Shown here piece by piece: positions 1 to 13,800 of a DNA stretch of 64,000 nucleotides. How positions within the stretch are numbered: the first letter of the stretch is position 1; each line of letters starts with the position of its first letter. Source of the stretch: Akanthomyces muscarius (Eukaryota; Ascomycota; Sordariomycetes; Hypocreales; Cordycipitaceae); contig NC_079245.1 of the NCBI RefSeq assembly GCF_028009165.1, positions 3,596,001-3,660,000 of the forward strand, in the 5' to 3' direction. The translations under genes were made by a program, and so were the position numbers. The notes under the pieces are model-generated. The model did no database searches. It saw only the letters and a program-made list of their open reading frames with translations, and was not told the origin of the DNA.

Positions 1-234
1 ATGCATCCAGCGGGGCGCCATTGCAGAAATATGGCACTGCGACAGTTCTGCCAAAGCCACGAGGGAAAGCAAGCCAAGCGCACACGCCCACCACTTGGTC
101 CTTTTCCAGCGCTCGCTCACGCCCCCCGCTTCTTCTGACTCGGTGCTTGTGGCAGGGGGGGACGTTTGCGCGCTGGTCGGGCAAATTAAAATGAAGCAAA
201 AAAAGCAGACGGGGCAGATGGGCAAAGGACTAAG

Positions 235-257
235 AAAAAAAAAAAAAAAAAAAAAAA
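235..257. repeat. Poly-A run (23 A)
   Basis: Uninterrupted run of 23 A in the + strand. Its length is likely to be unstable and error-prone in assembly. Confidence 0.9.
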
Positions 258-726
258 GAGAGAGGTTTCCCTCTGGTTCCTGAAAGCCCGTGCGGTGGAA
301 GCTGCCGAAGTAGATTGCATATTGCTTTTTGCGGCACGCGGTGCTGTCAAATGTTCTGCCCACAGAGCCGACCACCTGTAGGTAGGTAGCACGGCTCGAT
401 ACAGCGGGCACGGCGAACAGCCCAGCGCTCAGAGCAGCCAGGCGGGCTCTGTGCCTGGCATCGGGCGATGCGGGCGACGGCGGTGGTGGTGGCGAAGCCC
501 ATTCATTAAACGATGGCCCGTCAGTCAGCGCGCAAGAGAGACCAAAAAAAAAAGCCCGGCGGTTGCTGCTGGTAGGGGTTGCCCCGGATCATGCAGCGCA
601 ATCTGGTTCAATCGACAGTTGCTTTCTTTTTCCCAATGTTGGATTCCATGCTGAACAAGTGACAAGTCACAGCGTGGTGCGGTTCCTGCTTCGCCTGCAT
701 GATCGGAGAGCCGACCGGCTGGGTTG

Positions 727-748
727 GTGTGTGTGTGTGTGTGTGTGT
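727..748. repeat. (GT)11 microsatellite
   Basis: Perfect GT dinucleotide repeat, continuing imperfectly into GCGTGCGC. It lies in gene-free DNA and could serve as a polymorphic marker. Confidence 0.9.
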
Positions 749-1705
749 GCGTGCGCAGAGAGTAGGTGTGGCGCAACTCTAGTCGTGTGCCACACCGCCG
801 GACCCCTCCCTCCCCAAGAAAACGTGCCAGACTCGTGCGTGTGCTGGCCACGCGAGCAGCCACCAGCCACGGCTAACCACGACCGGCCCGGTGCTCCAGG
901 CAGATAGATACACCAGTGATCAGAAACAGGCGATCAACAACCAGCGAGATGAGGCCATGGGAGGGAAAAGGATAAGAGGGAAAAGGGTATCCAGTGCGAG
1001 ACGGACTTGGTCTCGAACGTCGAAGCCTTCCTTCTTCTCTCTGTCCGTCCCATTCCCAACCGTCGAGATTTGGCTGCTGCCTGTCCGTCCCATCGCCGTT
1101 TGCGGGATGTACCCATGTGCCCCTCCGCAGCTGCCATGTGTCCAGCGCAGGTGGTGCTGACTGTTGCTGGTACCTCGACCTCGGACAGGCTGCTGCAGAC
1201 CTCAGACCATTCTTGGTAGCGTGGAATGCAAATGGCTCCACCACAGCTATTTGCGGTCAAGAATCTACCTTTTTTCCATCTGTGCAGGGGCTCCTGATGT
1301 TTATTTCCCATCGAATGTCAATTTCTCTTTTTCATTGGGCCGCTTGTGTGCCTGAAGGGTATGTTGACTGTCGGTAGAAGAGAAACGGCGCGCCTTGGCT
1401 TTGTTGGAAAAGGGCAAAGACTGAGGCTTTGCTCACCTGGCGCTCAGCGACCGCACACCGATGGTGAGCTGCAGGAGACAGGTTCCTAGGTGCTGGTATG
1501 TACATTGCCCCTTCTGTGGGCAATCGCCCACGTCACAGGTATCTGCGACACACGCCAAACGACCACATGGCGGGGGTGCGAGTGGCCTTGGCCTGCCTTG
1601 TTCTTTTTTGGTCGCTCGATCGGCGCGTGGCACCAGGGATGGTGGTATCGCACTAGCCTGCCTTGTCCCAGCGCCCGCCAAGCACAGTGAGCAGGTACCT
1701 CACCT

Positions 1706-1723
1706 GTACGGAGTAGTCCGTAC
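1706..1723. repeat. Short perfect inverted repeat (7-4-7)
   Basis: Arms GTACGGA and TCCGTAC flank a GTAG spacer. It sits within a locally GGTAC-rich stretch. It could be a dyad binding site for a zinc-cluster-type factor, but no neighbouring gene supports this. Confidence 0.6.
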
Positions 1724-3111
1724 CAGTGCAGACAATACCGTAATCCCGACCAGCATGGCAGTTTTGGTTGCCCAGGATTACTGGTGCTCAAATACGTGCA
1801 GGGTCCTGGAAGCAATTTACCCCGGTCTAGGTAGGCAGCAGAGTACTGGTACGGAACACACGAGCTGTCACTGCAGTCTGCGGCTGGGCTTCCGGGCTGC
1901 TCTGCTGCCTGCACACCGCCGACACACTGCGCCAGCGTGCTGAAGCGACTGCTAAACCACAGCGCTCAACAGCCCGCCAATACCCCGCTGAAGCACCTGG
2001 CTCTCACTTGAAGCTCACGCACCACTCGGTGCAAACCTCGCATCGTCTCATCAATCCATGGCAATAAAATAAAAACGACACTTGCCGCAGTTGACACTCA
2101 TCTCACTTCATTTCTATTGGTAACTCTCCGCTTTCTCCTGGGCACTGACCCAGACCGAGAGAAAAAAGAGCCAGCCGCGCAATTTGAAACCGCTGCACTG
2201 ATCTCCCGGCGGCCGCGCTGACCTTGTCGTTGGGTAGGTAGCCCCTGTTTGGGCCCCCAACATTCTAGAAGCACCCAGGAAGAAAATCCAGCCAGCCAAG
2301 GGCCAAAAAAAAAGGAAAAAAAGAGGGACGCGGAGATTTAACAAAAAGAAAAAAAAAGAGGGAAATAATCATGCATGTCGGACTTCGGCTCTGACAAAGA
2401 AAATAAACAGGGTACCAAGGTCCCTGGTTTTATTCACGTACCTCTTCTGATATTGGCTAGGCCAAGGTTCCTTACTTTCGATCTCCTTTCTCGGCGACGC
2501 CGTGAATCAGGTGGGGCACCGTTGTTCGTGGTTGCTGCTTGGCAGTTCTTGCAATTGAAGCCGTGAAGTCCTTTTGCAAGTCGTGGAGCCGAAAGCCGCA
2601 GCAAATCCTGTCTCTAGGATGTGGATGGGGGGCCCTCTCTTAGCCGTTGTACTTTGGACTTTGAACCAATGGCTCGGATTTGAGGACGACCAAAAAAAAG
2701 GAGAAAAAAAAGAAAAAGAGTGCCTCAATGTTCCCTATTCATGCATCACAATGTTAGCAAGGCCTCGAATTTAATCTTCTTTCATTGTTGGCATTTTGGA
2801 CAATGTGTAAGACCAGGGCCGGGGCGGCGGCATCGCCGGTCACCTTCTTCCCCGTCGCATCTCACTCATCTGCACGCCAGAGTCAGACGCCCACGCGACG
2901 ACCCTGCAACCCGCACCGGACTGAGACGACGACGTAATTGAGAAGGGGGAAGGGGTGTGGGAAGTGTTGGACCAAAATGGCCCATGGTGTATGCTCACCG
3001 AGACTGTTGACCGTTGCTGCAACTCTGACCGACCAGGATTCGTTCAAGCTCGTCCTGCTTCGTATTTTCCCCTGAACCAGGTACCGAAAGGAGCAAAGGA
3101 GCAATGCACCA

Positions 3112-3124
3112 GGGGGGGGGGGGG
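3112..3124. repeat. Poly-G run (13 G)
   Basis: Thirteen consecutive G in non-coding DNA. No gene context. Confidence 0.9.
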
Positions 3125-4550
3125 CTTATATCAACAAGACTGTACTGAGTAAGAACAGTCGAAGAGACTCAATGGGCAAGGATGTGATGGAGGCGTCGCG
3201 CCGCACCAGCCACGGCCGAGAAAACAGTCGAATCCTCCCCGAAACCTGGGTGCGCGGCTTTGGTCCGGTGTAATTGCCGCCTTTGTCCTAAAAGAGCGCA
3301 ATGCTGCGCCTTGCGGTGCCCGTCTTTCTTTTCCAAACGCCGTTCGGAGCAGCAAGCCGTAAACGGTTGCTAGACCGGGTCGATTCTGAGACGCACGAAC
3401 CGGTATCCGGGGTATATTTGCCCAATTGTAAAACTCGGTATAGCTTGACTTGTTGGAAAGTATGCTGGCGGTGCGCCGTGGAGCTTTGTGGACTTGAGGT
3501 TGGCTCGAACCCAAAGTCGGGACCTCAAACGGCTGGTTGGGACTTGAAAAATAAAAAGAATAAAAAGTGCAATGTTGCTTCTTATAACCGTGCGGGTATG
3601 TTCATGCACCTCTGTTGCCGCCGTTCTTCTAAGCAATTGATGTCCACGCGGCAGTCGTTGCGGTCCAGTAGTGCTCACTACCACCACACAGCTGCGTGCA
3701 CAATTTCGATGCGAAAGAAATCTGTCGCTTTTGTTCGGCAGGGGCCACGAAAATAAGAGACAGCTGCAAAGCCTCTGGCGAGGGGCCTTGTGTTGTTTGG
3801 AGTAGGTCGAGATTGGGTGGGAGATTAGATCTTCAAGGGGGGGCGGCCAAGGTCAAAGGAAAAAGAAAGTACAGACAGACAGGGCTGGCTGCATATTTAA
3901 ACCACGTTCAACTACGGCAGTGGAAGAGGGAAACAAAGGACTAAGAAAAGCACCAGACACACACACAAGCACAAACCCAATCCCGTAATACATGTATGTG
4001 GCTTGCAACGACGCCCCCCCTCAGGTCCTGTCCTACGGTGCTACCAACCTAGTTAGTCAGAGCCGGCGCGGGGAAAATATCCAGATAGAGCAGCAAGGGG
4101 GTGTCGAGAGATGGTTCCGCGAAACGCAGCTCTTACCTCGCTTCCAAGGCCCCGGGAAAGGAATGTGGGAGGAACCGTCCGGTAGTTGCAAAGATGAAAA
4201 TAGAACAACGAAAATGAAAAAGAATTGAAATAAAAATAAAAAATAGAGTCAGATTTTTTCTTGTCGTGGCATAGCGTGCCTGTGTGTGTCTGTGTGTGTT
4301 GTGTGCCTGTCCCTGCGACGTTTGCTGCAGGACTGCTGCACCACACAGACATTCACCCATGCCAGCAGCCCAGCCCAGGCACACAAGCAGCACATCAAGG
4401 TGCGATTCGTGGGCCAAGCGGACAGTGCGTTTTTTGCAAGCTCACGAAATACGCGCAACGTAACTACCAGCAAGCGACCACCGGCTAACAAGAGCAAACA
4501 TGACAACTTGAGCTTACAAGCACCTTTCGATTCCTTCCAGCCTCCTTTTA

Positions 4551-4570
4551 TTTTTTTTTTTTTTTTTTTT
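4551..4570. repeat. Poly-T run (20 T)
   Basis: Twenty consecutive T preceded by a CCTCCTTTTA pyrimidine-rich segment. Confidence 0.9.
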
Positions 4571-6155
4571 ACATGATTTTATTCCTTTGCCTGACCTCTA
4601 GCCGCCCGGGCAGACGGAATGAGATTTCTTCTTCATGCCAAGCAAAAGGCAAGCAAGCATGGCCATGTGGCTGCGGGGGTTCAGAAGCATGCAGGCCGGT
4701 GCTGCCCCGTTGGATTGGCCGAGACGACGGAGCGACCCTGAGCTTGTGCGCCTGCGCCAACCAGCGGGACGGGGCGCCATATGTCGAGGCTGCCTTCAAC
4801 GGTGTGTGGGAGACTGGGGCCGTTTCAGCCCAGCTGCGAACAAGTGGACAAGTTGTACGAATATTTCATCGTCATGATTAAAAAGTTCTTTTTTCTTCTT
4901 CTTTTTTCGAGTCACGACAAACGCCTCAAGAGACAAGGCGTAGCGAGGCCGAGCGGGTCAAAGTGGGCGGAAACGCCTCCATTACAAGTACTGCACGAGG
5001 TGTTGCGCGCGGAAAGACGGCAAAAAGGAGACCATGTTGATGCAAAAACAGCTCTCTCTCGTGCATTGCGCCTTTCTATCCTTCTCTCTGAGGAGCGGTG
5101 GTGATGTACAGTATTTTCTGGAGCGAGGACGAGGGGCCACTGTAACCCGCTGCTGCGACAATCATGGCCAGACTTTTCCACAATTTCTGAAAGATGAGGC
5201 GCCGCCGCGGAAGCATAAGCCTGCATGACCGGTGCATATCAATCCTTCTCGGCTACACGGGATTCTGCACATCTAGAGGCAAAAGGAGGCGCGTCGCACA
5301 TCACTTCGACGGACCATGTCCTCGACAACCATGAAGCAGCGCTCACAGGGCTCCCACCAGCGAGCATGGCGATTTGGATCGCGAGTACTGGTACAGAGTA
5401 TGTAGATGCGTAAGACGACGTGAATGACGGGCGGCTCAGCTTCAGAGCAAAAAGAAGCGTCCTTCCCACGAATGCAACGATACCAAGTAGTGAGTTGGTG
5501 TCGCAGGGGCCGTTTCCAACCATGGACGACCTGAATCAACGATTCATGCAACGAGCTACAAAACAGACGCTATCGAATGCAATATTTTGCGACTCAATAG
5601 CATGCGCGCATTGATGTAATAAAACCCACTAGTTAAGTTGGGCTAACAACGCAACCCCCTATGCTCCAGCGGCCGCGAGGCAATACCCGCCGCATGCCGA
5701 GATGCAATCTGTGGCACGGCCCTGCCGGTATTGGACCACGACAGGTGCCGAGTGGGCCACGTGAGAAGAAATAAAACTAGTACTTTGGTGGCAGACTCTA
5801 TCGATTGGGAGGGGTTTACCGAGTGGTTGGCATGCCTGGTGTAAGTGAGCTCAATATATCGCCGGAGATTCCCGCGTGGCATCCATGATTGGCCGCTCGG
5901 ACGCTCAACCGGTCTATACCAGCACAACGGGTTCCCTTTCCTGCCTCATCGCAGCGGCAATTGCCAGTACGTTGGACGGGTGAACGGTGCATAGCAGTAG
6001 TGCAAAAAGCAGATGCCGCGGCCCAGAACGACTTTTTAGTTCAAGCCACACCGGTCCATTGCGGAATCCCGAAAAGGACCCCCGACACTGTCCGGGACGC
6101 TTCATCTCGAACGAGACACCAACAAGAAAACAATGAAGAGCGCCACCGTAGAGAC

Positions 6156-6180
6156 TAGCTAGTTAGCTAGCTAGCTAGCT
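6156..6180. repeat. CTAG/TAGC simple repeat
   Basis: Tandem TAGC units with one TAGT interruption, ending in TGCAG. Self-complementary, so it can form hairpins. Confidence 0.85.
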
Positions 6181-9100
6181 GCAGAGCACGTACCCAGGAA
6201 CCTCGAAAGGACAATATTCTCTTCTGCTCCCACATCAGCCACCGGTACAACCCTCTTCCATGCCACCACGGAGCGGAGTCTTGACAAATAACATCGTGAC
6301 CTGTCATTGGGCCTTTGTCACGCACGCCCGCGCCGCCCGCCCGCACGTCCGCACAAAAAAGAAGCTTTCCTGTCTGATTAGCCTCCGCGGCCGTTTTCCG
6401 TCAATTTTCCAGGCGGAGCGGGTCCCCATGTCTTGAAACTATTGAGCCCGAAGAGGCGCAACTACTGTCTTAGATCTTGTGCGTCCACGGAGTATTTGTG
6501 CTCCAATTCAATTTTTTTTTTTTTTTTGGCCTGGCTCTTCAACCAGGATTGGATTACTCCGAATGTTTCGGCAATATCCACACAAGCAATGGCCCCGTCC
6601 CGAGAGACGCAGGTAAATTTGACACCCCGCAAATTGTCTTCCCCGCCGCCTTCCTACAGCGGAATCATGGCGCCACTGTGAGACATGCGATAAGCCTAGC
6701 TTCCTACAACAGCACTGCCGAGAGCTAAAAAGGAAAAAGAAAAGCCCATCTTTGATGAATGAGTTCAGGCAAAGACAACCAAGTACACTATACCTTGACC
6801 AAGCAAGACGCCAAGTAAGAGACGGACGTTACGGACGTGGGACAGTCGCTGCTAACAAGGCTAAGCGGCTTGCAGTGCAACACGGCCACTGCGCTCCCCC
6901 CTCCACAGCGACACAGATGAATAGAAGAGGTCAAAACGGAGAGAGCTCGCAAGCATTTAAAACCGGACATAAGAATGAATCATTTCAGACCAAGACATGC
7001 AGAGGCGTGTAAAGAGGGCATCTTTTTCTGCAACATGTATGCAATTGACGAGGCTGAGGTATACGCACACACCCCTTGCAAAGCATGCAACCCTAAAAAT
7101 GCGATACGCGGAGAAATACTGACGTTTTTTGCCAAAACATGCCACCAATGCCGGGTCCAAATCCGCGTTGTCGGCAGCCAACATGCAATGCACCTGCACC
7201 ATGTCGCAAGGCGTCTTGACGACTAAAAAAAGGCTTGTCGATCCTTGGCGTGCAGCCTCGAAACATGGCAGCACCTCGTCTTTGACGTGGCAAGGCTAGG
7301 GTTTCCAGACCAGGGTATCGTGAAATTGCTCACTGGCGCACCTGTGAGAAGCCGGCATAACTAGCAGCTACGCTAACTAGGGTTAATACGAGGTCATCGA
7401 GCAGCTTGTTTGGTTTGCTTGGCCAAGGCTCCGGGTTGCGGGAGAATACCACCTCCCACGAGCGCAAGCAAGGGAAGAGGGGGGGCCAAAACGCTAGCGG
7501 GGATGCAGCAAAATCGACGACACAAGGCAGGAATCGGGGCTCTCGGGATGTGTCATCTCGCAAAGAGCCCGACGGTCTGGGTAGCCTTGGCTAGTGCGGA
7601 CGCATGGACATGCAACCCTCCTGAAAGCCGCAATCTATGATTCAAACCTGTTTTGGGTAACGCGGCTTGCTCGTTGTCACGCACTCGGGATATCAACATA
7701 CCGTGGGTGGCGTGGGAAAGGAGGGGGAATTGGACATGTGCTGCATCTTGTAACAAAGCAGATCGCCAAAATAAGTCGTCGGCAACGAAAACCGGCAACT
7801 GTCAAGGTGCCGAGCGTAGGAGCCGAAAATTGACGATGGCTGCAAACCGTTTCATTGGAATACAAGGGCGTTGTCGTAAAGAAGAGATATATGATATCTT
7901 TTGTTGGGCCGTTGCACGCAATGGTGCCCTGTAAAGGCTCGTGCGCGAACCTCGAAGCCGGTTTGGCAACGACGCCGCTCCCTCGGTACAAGAGTGGCCG
8001 GGGGGCCCGAAGCCATTCACCGCTTCAACGGCTAGTGCATGTAAATACAACAAAAAAAAAATCAACACTTTGAAGTCCTTGTGTTGTCCAGATAAGCCAG
8101 AGACACATGTCACAGGAGGTTGGGCGTCGCCTTGAAGACTGACAGGCGGCGCAATCGTTCGCCTTGCGGTCTAGCGGGCGTCCGGTTCATACGACAGCCT
8201 TGGGACGCCATGCCTGATGCGGAACTCCCCCTTTGCCGGCCCGTGGCCGGGAAACTGGGCAGCGCTGGGATGTGGAGGCCTGCCAGCCGGCGAGCTCATG
8301 GAAGATCTTCTTTGTTCAAAGGAGCCGGCGGATGGATGCGTTTCGTTGCGTTGCATGTCAGAGCGAGTGACATGCTGAACTGAGACATGTCTGCCAAACT
8401 CGGCAAGGCAAGCAAGCGTGCGGGTCAACGTCAACGGGGGCTCCGCTTCCCACGCCGCTCTTTCGAAGCAAACAATTCAAAGAACCGGCTTTCAGCAACG
8501 CACAAAGAGGCATGGCTGACATGGGTTCAGCAGCAAGCCACAGTAAGCCCGCAGCCCGTGGTGTGTCAAGGCGTGTTCCCTGCACGACACGTTAATTTTT
8601 CCAAACCGTGGCTTGGATTGAGCTAGATGGGCGAAGATGGAAAGCCCTGTTAACGCCGATTATTAATAAATCCGAGCGAGGCAACCTCCTGGGCAAGCCC
8701 TCTCCTTGCCATCGGGGATAAAACCAGGGACCTTCCTAGTGGAGATGCCGTACCCTTGCTATAAAACATAACGCAGGATGAGAGAACGAATGGCGGGGAA
8801 ACGGTCAGCATCTGCAGCTACCGGTAGCCCTTGCAATAAAGCGAAAACCGCAGCGGAGAAGACGAGTGACATTCGGCGGGCCGTATGTGATATCATGTTG
8901 TGTCAAGTGTAGGACAGAAAAAAAAAAGGATTGTTGCGGTGATGGCATGCAGTAGACATGCAGCTACTTCTGCAATCAGCAGCGGCCGCAGTGTGTCCCC
9001 GGGGAGAGGAGCGTCCGTAGGAGGACAGCCATGTGCGTGTGCGTCAGAGTGAGGGCCCTGCGCTGGAACATCTCAGCAAACCACGTGGCGATCTTGCACC

Positions 9101-10063
9101 GGTTTGCGATTCTCGGCCGAGGCCAGCCTGCTCCGACTCACGCCGATTTTGGCGCAGAGAGCAACGAGGTGACTGCATGAGTCAAGTCGCAGACGCACTT
9201 TATAGTCCTTCACAATGAATTCATTTAAATTGTCTTGCCACTCCAATGAGGCGACATTGTTCCGCGCTTGTTGCCTTGTGTCAAATGTCGGGGCTTGATG
9301 CATCGCAGAAGGGGGGCTGCATAATTTTTTGCACATCTTGGGGATTTCCCGGAAGCCGGGTAATTGAGAGAGAAAGAGAGTCCTGGGCCCGATGGGCGAA
9401 AAGGAGATTGTGCTCAGCTGCTGTGTAACCGAAGCTGCACACTCCCCCCTCTGGCTGCGGCGGCTTTTTGGCACTAGACTAGAACCAGAGAGGGCGCGTC
9501 CCCAGTCGCAAGAAAGCCAAGAACGGTTATGGACGTTCCGTCCATTGTGGCAGCATGGGGGGTGCATGACGGACGGCGGTGGTAGCGAGATGCACGGGAG
9601 TGGCCTGTCCAGCCACGAGCAACCGAGCGAGAATCGTCAATTTGGGGAAGAGACAACAAGGCTTCAATATCGTTGGGGGCACGGAGCAGAGTGAATTGCT
9701 TCTCGGCAATGCACAGGGGGACATGCTCTTCGTGCACTGACAAATACAGCTCCGTAGCTGCCGAGACTTTGCTGATGAGAGCAAGAGACAGAATATAGGC
9801 GCTAGAAGGAGGAATCAAGGACACGAACAGCCAACCAGTGTGTTTACTCTTCCTTGGCAGAGTAAATCTGCCGCAGGCCAAGTTGAATTGACCGCCACCA
9901 AGGCCCGGCTTGCATCAGCCCTGCCTTGTCAACTAGCTACTCCCCAGTGCTGTTTATTAGGCCAGATGTTGCGTATCCGTAGTGCTGACTGAGAGAGAGG
10001 GTTGCCGATCAACAGCGCCGGAACAACATCTGGCGGTGTCCGACTCGGCCGGGCCAATCCATG

Positions 10064-10065
<2 letters not shown>

Positions 10066-10095
<30 letters not shown>
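10066..10095. repeat. (CCAG)7 tetranucleotide repeat
   Basis: About seven perfect CCAG units in non-coding DNA. Confidence 0.9.
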
Positions 10096-10796
10096 CTGGA
10101 CATGGACAGAAATAGGGAGGGCAAGTACATCTTGCATATGCATCTATCCGGGCTCGTCAGCAGTGGAGAAGGGCTGAATGACTTTAAAGGGGTAGAGGGG
10201 TGTGAAGATTTGGAGTGGGTCTGCCTATTCCCCTCTTGGGCGTCGCCTCTTTTCTTAATGGCAGAATAAATAAAGAAATCGAGAGGATACCAACAGATTG
10301 TTGACGCTCAAAAAAAAGTTTAAAATTGCAACAGAGCCAATTAGACGAACTGAATGCTTTCCCCAGCAACCACGTTGGCCTCTTGGCAATGCCGGCTTGC
10401 CCTTCTGGCTCATCCTGCCCGCCCCGTGGCTGGACTGGCCCCACTCACTGACGGCATCTGCCACGTGGGTTTTTGCTCCTTGAGCAAAGCCCCCCCCAGC
10501 CCAAAGCCAGCCACGCGTCCTGCCCAGCACGAGGACAGGCCACGCATGAAGGAAAGCCCAAGCTATTACGGGCAAAGCGGTGGCTTTTGGCTGGGCGCGA
10601 GCTGCTATTGATAGAACTGCTAAATGCCGGGGTCGTAAAAAGCTTGGCTCTTGTGATGGACAGTGATGCGACGCGACCACAGTACACAGCCCTGATAGAT
10701 TTATAAAAAAAAAATTTACGAGAAGAAAATAAATGATAGATCAGATAACGGGTGATACGATAAATCGACGTTAACATCCGTATTTTGTAAAGAATC

Positions 10797-10817
10797 TTTT
10801 TTTTTTTTTTTTTTTTT
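10797..10817. repeat. Poly-T run (21 T)
   Basis: Twenty-one consecutive T following an AT-rich segment. Confidence 0.9.
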
Positions 10818-13800
10818 AAATTAGTTCATCACTGGTTGGTTGACCGACTGGTAGTTCCCGGTAGTTGGTACAACTGCCACCCCATCACATCGGCCTCGCT
10901 GCAGCACCGCCCGAGGTTCATGGCCCTTACCCACGCCTCGCGCCACTCATCAATCGCAGTCTGCCATCAGCTTGCATTCGACCCATGGATAGACCGGTTC
11001 GGGAACGCGCGATGCCGTGGCCAACGCTCCGAGGGATCCGTCGAACCCAGCCGCCCATGGCGCGATGCTCTCGGCACCTACGCTGCACGCACATCATGCC
11101 ATGCTTCAGCGTTCCTCGTTGCACTTCATTGGTCAGTGAATTCAGCTTTGCGCGCGCAGAAAGCTTAGTTGCCTCATTCCCTGCTTTGTGCCACAAACAC
11201 CGAGCATAAAAAAAAGGCCGGGGGCGGGCCAGTTTCATCTTTCGACACACGCTGTAAAAAGACGGCTCTTAAAACATGCGTCTGCTGCATCCAATTATGT
11301 TTGTGGCATTTCTGGTTTCGACAGTGGTTCGGTACCCTATGCTCCTGGCAATCGTGCAATGCAAAATGAAAGCCTTTGTGCGTCGTTACACCCCAACGTG
11401 CAATTTGGCCGGCAATCAGGACCCTGAAGTCCGATATGCAGACCGGCGGGAACTGATTGATAGAGAGGTCCTGATGTCCTGTTTGTCGGGGTTTCCATTT
11501 CTAACCAGTCCTATATAAAGCACGCATTCTCCACCGCCACATGGGAGAAACTGCCGAAGCCGGGATCAGATCCCTGGATAGTACTCAATGAACATTGCCG
11601 TGTACCAATGTGCCAGTATATCGGGTGGCGGCTGACTTTGAAAGAAGCATCCACACTGGGTTTTTTAGGTTTGGCTGTATCAAGATGACCGGCTGCGGCC
11701 AACATTATCCCATTACACCAGCCGCATGGTCAGCCCATACGGTCCAGGAACAACAAATGAGTCGTACAAAAACGGACAAAAGTCAACACGTTGCGCAGCT
11801 GTATCTCGCGCCCCCATTCGTCTCATCCCTGCGCCCGACGCTCGCTGGGTTCGACGCGTCTGCGGTACGACGAGAGAAAAAGAGGTACAAGTCTTGACAC
11901 GTTCAGTGTCTGTGCCATTCTGGGCAGAACGGTCGCTTTTTGCCGCTTGCGAGCGTTGAGCACGGGTCAATCGGCAAATCACACATGTACCACGCTGATG
12001 TTGCTTGTAAGCGAGAATGACAGCTCCAAAAAGGGTTCGTATGTGCAGTGCAGTAGCCCATCCCAAAGAAGCCGCCCTTTCCACACGCGCGCGAGTCAAA
12101 CCCCCTGCCACCGCTCCATTGCCATGTGGCTATTCTCCTTAGTGACCGTTTCGGCCCCCAGCGCAGTTGCATACTTCGTCCTTTTTTTATTTTATTATTC
12201 CATGCAAGCGGGTCGGCGTCGAGCAACGCTCAAGCCCTATTGTTGTCTTATTCCCACTCTATTTGCAATTGCAGAGTTTCACCCCCGTCGCCGGTATTGC
12301 TCGACCAGTAGAGCGCACTTCCCCCCGCCCCAGATGCCAAGAACATTCGACGCTTTGATCAGCTAGAAAGTGGTGCGCTGAAAAGTCGGAATGGTGGAAG
12401 AGCGCGAAACAAACGTGGACATGCTGGCTTCTCTCGCAATTACCTCATTTGACAAAATCAGACTCGCTTAGCCAAGACATTTTCTGAGAATCCAAACTCG
12501 CAACTCCATTCTCAAACTATCAATGACTCGGGAGCTTTCCCTCCGAAAAGCACAAGAGAGGCGCACAGGCGGGAGAGAGACGGGTTTAGCTTTAGCCGTG
12601 TCGGCAATACGGCCCATGGTGCCGCCAAGCACACACGTTGGCCGATGTCATTGACCAGAAAGAAGAATTTGATATACATTATAGGAAATGGTGGTGAATG
12701 ATCCAATACTACCAGAAACGGACTTGAACCCCTTGTTTCCGGCGCATCTATCTTGCCACCAGACGAAAGCAATAGTTGAATCACGCCTTGTGCAAATGCC
12801 GGGCACAAGACGGGAGTTTTCGTTGAGCTTTGGGGCTTGTTCCTAGCGTAGAACAACGCCTGTCCTATTTCACACTGGCGCCGCCTCTTGCTTCGAGAAT
12901 TTGCCCACCAATCATGAGGCTCTGTGCTTCAGGGGCCACCACCAGCACTCGCTTTTAGAGTTTACTTGGGCCACCCGCGATGTTACTACAGAGTGCGGAG
13001 GCCAGGGATACCAAGGACAGCTCAACCAGGGCTGCAACTCGGCCGGAGCTTTCACTTGTACGACAGCAGCAACAATATGGGTGCTTGTTGGTACTGGTAG
13101 TCGAGTTGGCCTTTGGAAACGGCAAGATCGCGGAACAAATCCCGGCTACTATCTCATAGCCGAGAGAAAAAACGGAATCGAATTTTACAATGAAGCCACA
13201 ACAGCACCTGTTGGGCTTCTAGAAGCACAGGTGGCTTCAATAGCCACGGGCGTATGGAGCACAATTTCCGTTTTTTGCCTGTGTCCTATCAAGGTATGCG
13301 GGGAATGGTATGAGAAGAGAAGCGCTTTCATGCACCTCGTTTCCACCGACATAGGAGGCAAGGTGCTTGGCCAGGCGGAAAGGCGTGCGTGGTGGCGTCT
13401 TCTCTGCAACATGTCGCACCGCGAGAAAACACGACATTTTTCTGCGCACGCGGGCAGCGCCACCACCACAGCCCGCAAATTGGGCCATGCACATTGCGTT
13501 GCACATATGCACCAACGTTCGAAAGTGATTAAAAGCCCCCCCACGCGGGGCGCTGGGCTATCAAAGCCGCTGCCGGCAGGCATGCAGGCGGGCAGGCTTG
13601 TCGTGCCCACGCAGCGCTCTCAAGGCAAAAGAAGGCGTTGACAGGATTTCGGGGATGCTTGTAGCCGGCATGTGCGGGGCGTTTTCATCATAGCCGACGA
13701 TGGAGAGGAAAAAGCTGTCCTGGAGCAGATATGTGGACTTGGGCTTGGACTCACGCTCTGCAAGAGAAGCCACGGAGCCTTGCTGGACAACTGGCTCGGT

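Larger units (their letters stand above)
1..5220. other. Gene-free stretch, part 1
   Basis: No coding region is supportable here. Every open frame is short, most begin without ATG, and none shows a recognisable domain or splice-joined extension. Base composition is balanced rather than AT-rich, so it does not look like RIP-degraded transposon sequence. It contains a 23-nt A run, a (GT)11 microsatellite, a 13-nt G run, a 20-nt T run and a short perfect inverted repeat near 1,706, listed separately. Pyrimidine-rich and purine-rich strings are common, as in fungal promoter and UTR sequence, but I cannot tie any to a transcript. Confidence 0.6.
5221..10130. other. Gene-free stretch, part 2
   Basis: No gene is recognisable on either strand. 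Frames longer than 60 codons exist but encode compositionally random, Cys/Arg/His-rich sequence typical of non-coding GC-balanced DNA. It holds a CTAG/TAGC simple repeat near 6,156-6,180 and a CCAG tetranucleotide array near 10,066-10,095. I see no tRNA, rRNA or snRNA signature and no terminal inverted repeats pointing to a transposon. Confidence 0.6.

Noticed and set aside
3490..3530. Inverted repeat TTGAGGT/ACCTCAA around a GGGTTCGAGCC string, tRNA-like
   Set aside because: Stem-loop is too short and the tRNA arms do not pair; left as a chance hairpin.
8690..8770. tRNA-like GGTTTTATCCC segment
   Set aside because: Two key B-box bases are wrong and no cloverleaf fits.
11276..11518. 80-codon frame with a hydrophobic, signal-like N-terminus
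   Set aside because: No Cys pattern, homologue or promoter support; chance ORF is likely.
11540..11590. Another tRNA-like GGATCTGATCC segment
   Set aside because: No acceptor stem partner on either side.
12690..12790. tRNA-like B-box (GGTTCAAGTCC on the minus strand)
   Set aside because: The T-stem has mismatches and no matching acceptor stem or anticodon arm could be formed.
12901..13641. Longest open frame of the gene-free arm (246 codons)
   Set aside because: Starts with TTG; first ATG lies near codon 144; no domain, no splice extension.
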